From positions 186,001 to 250,000 of the forward strand of contig JAWWNJ010000026.1 of NCBI GenBank assembly GCA_037176885.1: a DNA stretch of 64,000 bases. Direction: 5' to 3'. Within the stretch, counting starts at the first letter, position 1. Each line of letters opens with the position of its first letter. Below are positions 58,127 through 64,000 of this stretch, piece by piece. The stretch comes from Favolaschia claudopus. Taxonomy: Eukaryota; Basidiomycota; Agaricomycetes; Agaricales; Mycenaceae. Made by a program: the position numbers and the translations under genes. The notes below the pieces were generated by a model. That model made no database searches. It saw only the letters and a list, made by a program, of their open reading frames with translations, and was not told where the DNA came from.

Positions 58127-60102
58127 ATGAACAAGATTGTCGTTCAAGCACCCGTTCTCATAGGGCTGGTCTCGATTGTTTCATTTCTCGCGCTGAATCA
58201 TTGGAGGCGGAGGAAGCTGCCGCCCAGTTAGTCTCATCGAGTATCTTTGTATGTTCCAGCGTTCACCTCGAATGGAATGCAGATGTCGATGTTACAAAGT
58301 TTCCGCTGGGTGAGAAGCCTTGGAAGACTTATGCGAGGCTTTCCAAGAAATTAGGTGCATCCAGTCTCATTTCTGAATTTCAATACACGTTTGCTCAAGT
58401 ACCCCTACAGGCCCCGTAATATGCGTCCCCAGCTTCGGGAAGACAGTCGTGATAATCAACACCGCCGAATGCGCGACGGAGCTGGTCGAGCGGCGCGTCA
58501 ATTTTGCATGCAAACCGCGGTGGCCCATGGCCGAGCTTTTAGGCAAGCAACATAGTGTCGCGTTCGTTTATTACGGCGAGCGGCACAAGAAACTGCGCAA
58601 AGTCCTCCATGCGTCGCTGAATGCGAATATCGTCGTGTCGACTTGGGGCAACCATATGGATGTGCAATCAATTTCTCTGTGTGAGGCACTGCTGGCCAAC
58701 CCTGAAGATTTCTTTGCGCTCATTGAAGAGTGAGTTTTCAAATTATTTCTGAGGAGACGCGAGTTGAACTAATTCGGCGCATAAGTAATATTCAACGACA
58801 CGTTATTGGGCATGTTTATGGCAGACAGCCGACGTCTGACCATTGTCGAATACTCAAGGACGTGATGGACCAAACTAGCATGGCTTTACAACCAGGTCGT
58901 TGGTTGGTCGATCTTTGGCCAGCATGTAAGCGAATCCCGTTTCTTTCTGCTGACTCCAACTGAGAGAAACCCCCTCTCAGTACTGTATGTCCCAAGTTGG
59001 GTTCCAGGCGCCGGGTTCAAACGCTGGGCTGCCGAGGCGAAAACTCTATTTTTGCGATCTATCGAAGAGCCCTTTTCCGTAGCCAAGTCCGATGTGGTAC
59101 GTGCATCTCGGCCTGACTCTCCTGTGGGGAAATTCACTAGCAACAGGCCTCGGGCACGGCACAATTTTCATTTGTTCAGCATGCGCTACTAAATGCACCC
59201 AACATGGACGCAGATGATGAGAGCGTGCTCATCGATGCAGCTGGAACCTTTGTAACGGGCAAGTTTTTTCTCTGTCTTGACAATCATGCCGACTTCTGAC
59301 CCATTGCTCGTCCACACAGCTGGCACGGAAACGGTCAGAATACTCCGGTTTTCTAGTATGGTTGCTTATCACAATTTCCACTCCAGACAGTCTCCGCCCT
59401 CCTCACCTTCGTCGCCATGATGGCCAAATATCCTCTGGTCCAGCAAAAAGCCTTCAACGAAATTCGCGCCGTCCTCGGGAACGAAAACCGTCTTCCAAAT
59501 CTGCACGATCGGGCCTCAATGCCCTACATCGAATGTGTCATTTCAGAACTACTGAGATTCAACCCAAGCGTACCCTTGATACCGCATAGTAATACCAACG
59601 AGGACGTATACCAAGATTCGTTCATTCCGAAGAAGAGTTGGATATTGATCAACGTTTGGTGGGTTACGCTGCATTCACGAGCACTATTTTCGTCGATGAA
59701 GCTGAACGAACTACAGGGCTATCTTGCACGACGAAGAAACCTACCCAGACCCGGAGGAATTCATCCCCGAGCGCTTCGAGCAGGGCAAAGGAACACCCGC
59801 GCCAGATCCACGAGCATTCGTTTTCGGTCTGGGGAGGCGAAGGTGTCCCGGCGCGCCCTTTGCAGAGCTGATCATCTTCTTGACGATTACGAGGATGTTG
59901 ACCCTGTTTGAGTTTTCTTTGGAAGAGGGCGATAACCAGCCGTTCGATGTCGTGCCCAGGCTTGTGACGTGAGTAGACTGTTTCATCATGGTTGAATTGT
60001 TGACTGACGAATCGCGCTTTGTGTAGGATTCCTAAGCCATTCAAATGTCGAGTTGTAGCTCGGCCGAATGCGAAATCGGTGCTGGAAGCGCATGCTGCCT
60101 GA
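58127..60102 (+). CDS. Cytochrome P450 monooxygenase with shortened N-terminal hinge
   Basis: ATG at 58127 gives MNKIVVQAPVLIGLVSIVSF, an anchor, then RRRKLPP. The next exon in frame starts NVDVTKFPLGEKPWKTYARL, so the usual PPGPxGLPxxGN hinge of about 15 residues is missing. Later exons give PVICVPSFGKTVVIINTAEC, YYGERHKKLRKVLH, RHVIGHVYGRQPTS, YVPSWVPGAGFKRWA, the I-helix TAGTETTVSALL, K-helix ELLR, PERF and the haem loop FGLGRRRCPG. TGA is at 60100-60102. The I-helix is interrupted by an intron at 59259-59319 that begins GC (GCAAGT) and by a second intron after GTET. Apart from the hinge, all catalytic motifs are intact. Either an unrecognised exon carries the hinge, or the gene has suffered an in-frame loss. 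Confidence 0.83.
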
Positions 60103-60425
60103 TAAGAAGGATTGCCACACACATATGTAGAATTAAACCACTCGTTTTATAGTTAGGGAATTCTGTCGTTTCGTGGCATAATCTATATTGAGGACCTACC
60201 GCACACAATGCAGACACTCGAAGAAAGCGAAAGAGCAGCCCTTACCTTTCAAACTCACCGGATACGATCTCCCCAACTTCATATGCTTCATCCTCGATCC
60301 AGTAAAATTGTCGGTCAATTGACATGCTCGAGCCTTTCTAGTCTACATGGTACACGAGCTTCAAGTTGATCTTAAACGGAATACAGAGTGGGAGTCTTAA
60401 GAGACTGTGTGGAATCCAAAGGGAT
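60103..60425. other. Convergent intergenic stretch, no gene seen
   Basis: About 320 bp between the 3' ends of the P450 and TDP1. The TDP1 end could lie further into this stretch if its last intron is longer than modelled. Confidence 0.45.
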
Positions 60426-63164
60426 TCACTGAAAGAAAGGACATTCGTCTTGTATCTGTGAATCGGGTCAACACAAAGAGAGAATAGTGAACATCCAACC
60501 ACATACCCAAGGCAAATCTCCTCTGCCATACTTCCGTGCAGGCTTCTCCCACGAAACAGCCGCCGCCGCGTCCTCAGCCGTTTCCAGTCGCAGCACGACA
60601 CCGAGTTCATAATTCGTTACCTACAGGTCATGGTCAGTCCTCACTCCAATCTGCGATAATCAAGTGGCGCACATTTAGTACTGGGTTGAATCCACTTCCA
60701 CTGAGCGTCCCCCACGCACTCGCGGTGAAATTATGGGAGCCGACATACAGCCACCCGTGTGGCCGTCGTTCCTTCTCTGGCTCTATCACCTCGACATCGC
60801 TGCTCGCAAACTCTGAGTCGCTGTCTGTTTCGGTATCGCTTTCAGGCTCGGGAGGACCTCGTAGGGTGCCCAAGATCATCTGTGCCATGTATGAACTTGG
60901 TGTTCAAATATACAGCGGCTCGCCCACCTTCGTGTGCATCCCAACTTTACCACTCCGGCTCCGCGCATCCCGCATCTCGAGCCCAGACCGAGTGTCAGCA
61001 AGCAACGCGGAAATCTTAACCCACTGTCCCCGACGACAGAAAACCTGAGGATGAGTTTGAATTGATGATTTCATTTCCGGATGACAACGAATGCAAACGC
61101 ACAGTTCCCGCTCCCCTTTCACCGAGCACAGTCCCACGTACTGTTTCGAGCGTTGGGAAGAGCACGCGGGTTGGGCCTTGGGGTGGAGTCTGTAACTTTC
61201 AATCAAAAATGGTGCGGTTTGACAACAGGAGGCGTGCACACCTTCTTCCTCCCCCGATCGAGCCATTCCTGTACCGCATGCCCGCGGCCTGCGGCACAGA
61301 GACGAAAGACGGCGATCCATGGCGTAGTGTAGGTGCCAATGGAAGACGTCTACACGATGGAATAGTGTACGATGGGAGGGGATAGAGAGCAATGAAACAG
61401 TCGAGGACAACAATGAAACCGACCATCAGCACCACACTAGTTGAGAAGAAGATCACTGACCAGGCAGTCGAGTTCGATTTCCCATTGATCTTTTTCAGGC
61501 GCTTTCGCCTTCGACTTGCCTTTTACCGTTGTACTGATCTTTCCTCCTTTAACAGCAGCACCATCTTCAAGCGAACAACCGAGTGATTGTATGGCACGGA
61601 GGAGACGAGACTTTCCAGTCCTGTAGATCGACCATAGTCAGCGACAGCTGTAAAGTATAACACTACAGAAAGCGTCGACGCAGAGCATCAAAAATCTTTT
61701 CGGGAAAATGGACATACCAAACCACGGCCTTCTCGCCTGCCCATCCCTCCCACTTCCCCGCCACGCTGGGAACCAAGGCAGCACGCACGCGACTCCAATC
61801 CCACCGCGTTTCAAGGTGTGTTGGTGACGGCCCGTGTTTGGAGCGCGCGGAGGCCAGTGGAAGAAGAGTGGAAAGCGGAAGGTTAGTGTGCTAAAATCGC
61901 GTTTAGCAAGAACGAGACGACAGGAAAGGCAGAAGGCACTACCCCTTGGCGCGTCATGATCGAGAGTGCTTCTTCTACCCCAGTCGAACGCAGGGCACGG
62001 GCAAGCATCGCTGGGAAAGATTCGCCGGGTTTCTCCAGAGGTCGAGCGTTGGTAGTGGGTTTTCCTTCGGCGGCAAGGGGAATATCTTGCACGAATAGAT
62101 ACTGAGAATTCCAGGTCAATCAAATGCAACCGTATCGAGGCAAGGAAAAGAATTCACATTCTCCACGTCTCTCCAATCTTCGGGTACCAGATTGGCACTA
62201 CTGATGACCACTCGCAATCCGCCGGACTTGCTGAAGAGTAGCATGTATTTCATGTGCATGCAGCCGCGGCCATCGCGCAGAGGAGGGGCCACGCGAACCC
62301 AGTGTGGAAACATGTTCTTCAAACTCGGGCTGTGAAGCCACTGAGAAAAAAGTCACAGGCAATGAACATACCAACTCACCGATCATAGCAATCTTCTGCT
62401 CCGCATGTATTGGGGTCCGTCACCAGAACCACCGGCGTCTCGTGGTCGAAGAAGCCGTATATCCAGCTTGGGTCGACTACGAATGCGCTGAGAATCGCAA
62501 ACGCTAGGTCCGTCTTCGGACCTAAGATTTCAGTGAGTCGGATGGACTCCGGCTTGTTGGGAATTGTGGCATCGGCATGTTTGGTATCAATGCGAAGTAA
62601 CGCGCCGTCGAGGAACATACGCCGCCCGCTCTCTGATTTCGTGCCACCTGCTGTGGTGACAGAAGCTCCAGTAGAGTCAAGTCTCGCGCGTTTCCGCGCG
62701 CTGCCTTCGCTCCCACTGCCTCCCACATCGGAATCGTCGAGCTCTTCGTCATCAGATTCGGATCCAGGTGGTGCAGGCGGCGGTGATGGTCCTCGCATGC
62801 GTTTCTGCCGTGCGAGACGTTCGCGCTCCATTTGCGCGCGATCATTGAGCCAAGAAGGCGGCGCGACGCCAGTAGGTGCAGAGACTTCTGGCGGTTTCGC
62901 TTCTTCAGTCACAGGTTGCTTGCTCACGGCTTTACCCTTCTCGCGCGGCGCGGGCACTTCCACAATGTCATCTTCATCCTCGTCGCTGCTAATGACAAGG
63001 ACTTCTGGCGCGGACGATTTTGTTTTCTTCTGCGGTGAGTTTTTCTTTACCACAGTGTTCTTCTTCGTACCGCGACTTGTATTGGGATGACCATTGGATT
63101 GTTCTGCCTCCTTGATGCTTAATGCGATCGCGCGAGCAAGATCTGGGTCGTCGTCAGAATACAT
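60426..63164 (-). CDS. TDP1: Tyrosyl-DNA phosphodiesterase 1 (phospholipase D superfamily), with N-terminal UIM
   Basis: A nuclear repair enzyme that hydrolyses the 3'-phosphotyrosyl bond left by stalled topoisomerase I. ATG at 63164. Residues 5-21, DPDLARAIALSIKEAEQ, form a ubiquitin-interacting motif. A disordered region follows with a SUMO-interaction-like EVLVISSDEDEDD and basic blocks, then the catalytic domain from about residue 165. The first HKD half-site is MHMKYMLLF (His-x-Lys) with VVISSANLVPEDWRDVEN. In the middle are TSSIGTYTTPWIAVFRLCAA and TRVLFPTLETVRGTVLGE. The second half-site is GMHTKMILG with YVGSHNFTASAWGTLSG, and between them sits an acidic insert (PESDTETDSDSEFASSDVEV). 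The end is modelled as DLPW plus IQDECPFFQ, TGA at 60426, with moderate certainty. About nine introns; intact. Confidence 0.88.
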
Positions 63165-63669
63165 GGCCCAGTCGAGTCAAGGTGTGTCGATCTTTTCGAA
63201 TGTTAGAACAAGTGTCGTTAGTAGAGAGGCATTGGACGCACTGGGTTGAATAGCGCTTGTGTTCAGTGGAAGATACAACTCTAGTTCTTGAGAAAATATG
63301 CCACGTTGCAGTCCAGGTTCAGGTCAGCAGCCCAATCGTCGATGAAACTGAGCTGTGTAGAGGAGTAGGAGCAGTGAGTGGGTGAGATGAGGCTGGCAAC
63401 GTCGAGCCCTCGGCAAGGTGGCAAATTGGAGAGAAACACGATCACGCTAAAACTGCGTGACTCATTTTGATCTAATCATTTTCAGGCTTCCTCAGGCAGC
63501 TCAGGGCTCACTGCTGCAATGCTACTCACTGACAGTGAGATAACCAGGACCAGTAAAGATACACTTCGTTGAACACAACTAATATCCCAAATCGCAAATT
63601 CTGCCCGCCATCGATATTTAAACCATAAATACAGCCTCTATAAATCCTCCTTCCTTCCGTCGCAAATGG
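63165..63669. other. Intergenic stretch, TDP1 promoter side, no gene seen
   Basis: About 500 bp between the TDP1 start and the stop of the acyl-CoA oxidase gene, both on the - strand. Nothing else recognised. Confidence 0.5.
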
Positions 63670-64000
63670 TTACAGTTTAGCTTTCGCCAGTTTTTGCCCA
63701 CGCAATAACAGAGGTCGAATCGATGTCTAAGTGATTCCGGTCGGTCATTGGTCGAGTAATTAGCCAATTAAGATTGAGCGCACCTGGTAGGCCTCGGTGA
63801 CATCCGTCTCATTCAACGGCTCCTGCTGAGCTTTTGCCCAGAGTGCCTCATACACTTTCCCATCGTACGCCCCCAACGCGCTGTTTCGATCTTAGCAAAG
63901 GACTAACGAAACACAGTCAGCAGCATACCTATCAAGCTCCCAGTCCGTGAATCCGAAAGCGTCGCTCAGCCCAATCGCCTCGGGAAGCAAATCTTTACAC
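63670..64000 (-). CDS. Peroxisomal acyl-CoA oxidase, C-terminal part (partial, runs off right edge)
   Basis: The first enzyme of peroxisomal beta-oxidation, oxidising acyl-CoA to trans-2-enoyl-CoA and producing H2O2. Only the last three exons are in the window. They read KDLLPEAIGLSDAFGFTDWE LD, then after an intron SALGAYDGKVYEALWAKAQQ EPLNETDVTEAYQ, and finally TSIRPLLLRGQKLAKAKL followed by TAA at 63670. The FTDWELDSALGxYDGxVYE block is diagnostic of fungal acyl-CoA oxidases. The C-terminal tripeptide AKL fits the PTS1 consensus for import into peroxisomes. FAD-binding and catalytic Glu regions lie beyond the window. Confidence 0.85.

Noticed and set aside
1..64000. CRISPR arrays, prophage or bacterial operon signals
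   Set aside because: No regularly spaced direct repeats and no ribosome-binding-site-led operons; introns throughout show a eukaryotic origin.

Overview
The window looks like nuclear DNA of a filamentous basidiomycete, most likely an Agaricomycete. Nearly every gene is broken by many 45-65 nt introns with fungal GT..CTAAC/CTGAC..AG signals. Gene families include a DUF6534-type seven-helix membrane protein, fungal PDR/ABCG exporters, an OPT transporter, four cytochromes P450 and a lysine/alanine-rich linker histone. No bacterial, viral or organellar stretch was seen. All gene models were assembled by eye from exon reading frames and splice consensus, so boundaries are inferred.

Layout. 1-444: N-terminal exon of a PDR exporter running off the left edge (-). 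1654-2429: a short inverted-repeat transposon with a 9 bp target duplication. 2946-4266: histone H1 (-), head-to-head with an acyl-CoA-synthetase-like protein (4775-7165, +). 7425-9656: P450 (-). 10733-12569: low-complexity hypothetical (+). 13313-15526: P450 (+). 15885-17175: F-box/LRR-like hypothetical (-). 18023-18495: a degenerate CTCAAG-rich repeat. 18963-24712: complete PDR exporter (-), a paralogue of the left-edge gene. 25663-27554: membrane protein of unknown function (-). 30426-33401: OPT transporter (+). 34952-35510: small conserved hypothetical (-). 36405-38440: anion-permease-like transporter (-), head-to-head with a CorA-like protein (38999-41175, +). 43469-49065: three tandem secreted alpha/beta hydrolases (+). 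49589-51672: P450 (-), head-to-head with an isoprenylcysteine methyltransferase-like gene (52115-52894, +). 53322-54669: aldo/keto reductase (+). 55932-57592: DUF6534-type membrane protein (+). 58127-60102: P450 (+). 60426-63164: tyrosyl-DNA phosphodiesterase TDP1 (-). 63670-64000: C-terminus of a peroxisomal acyl-CoA oxidase (-).

Together, housekeeping genes (H1, TDP1, acyl-CoA oxidase, methyltransferase) are mixed with an accessory set typical of wood- and litter-decay fungi: four unrelated P450s, PDR and OPT transporters, an aldo/keto reductase and secreted hydrolases. I see no backbone synthase (PKS, NRPS, terpene cyclase), so this is not a recognisable metabolite cluster.

The strongest unusual signals are: (i) the hydrolase array, where copy 3 has exons 2 and 3 each exactly one base shorter than in both paralogues, and copy 1 has lost the C-terminal Gly-His pair; (ii) the transposon at 1663-2420; (iii) an acyl-CoA-synthetase-like protein with a broken P-loop and no C-terminal domain; (iv) two GC-AG introns; (v) a P450 whose I-helix acid is Gly and another lacking the usual Pro-rich hinge. 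I did not find a convincing new multi-gene system.
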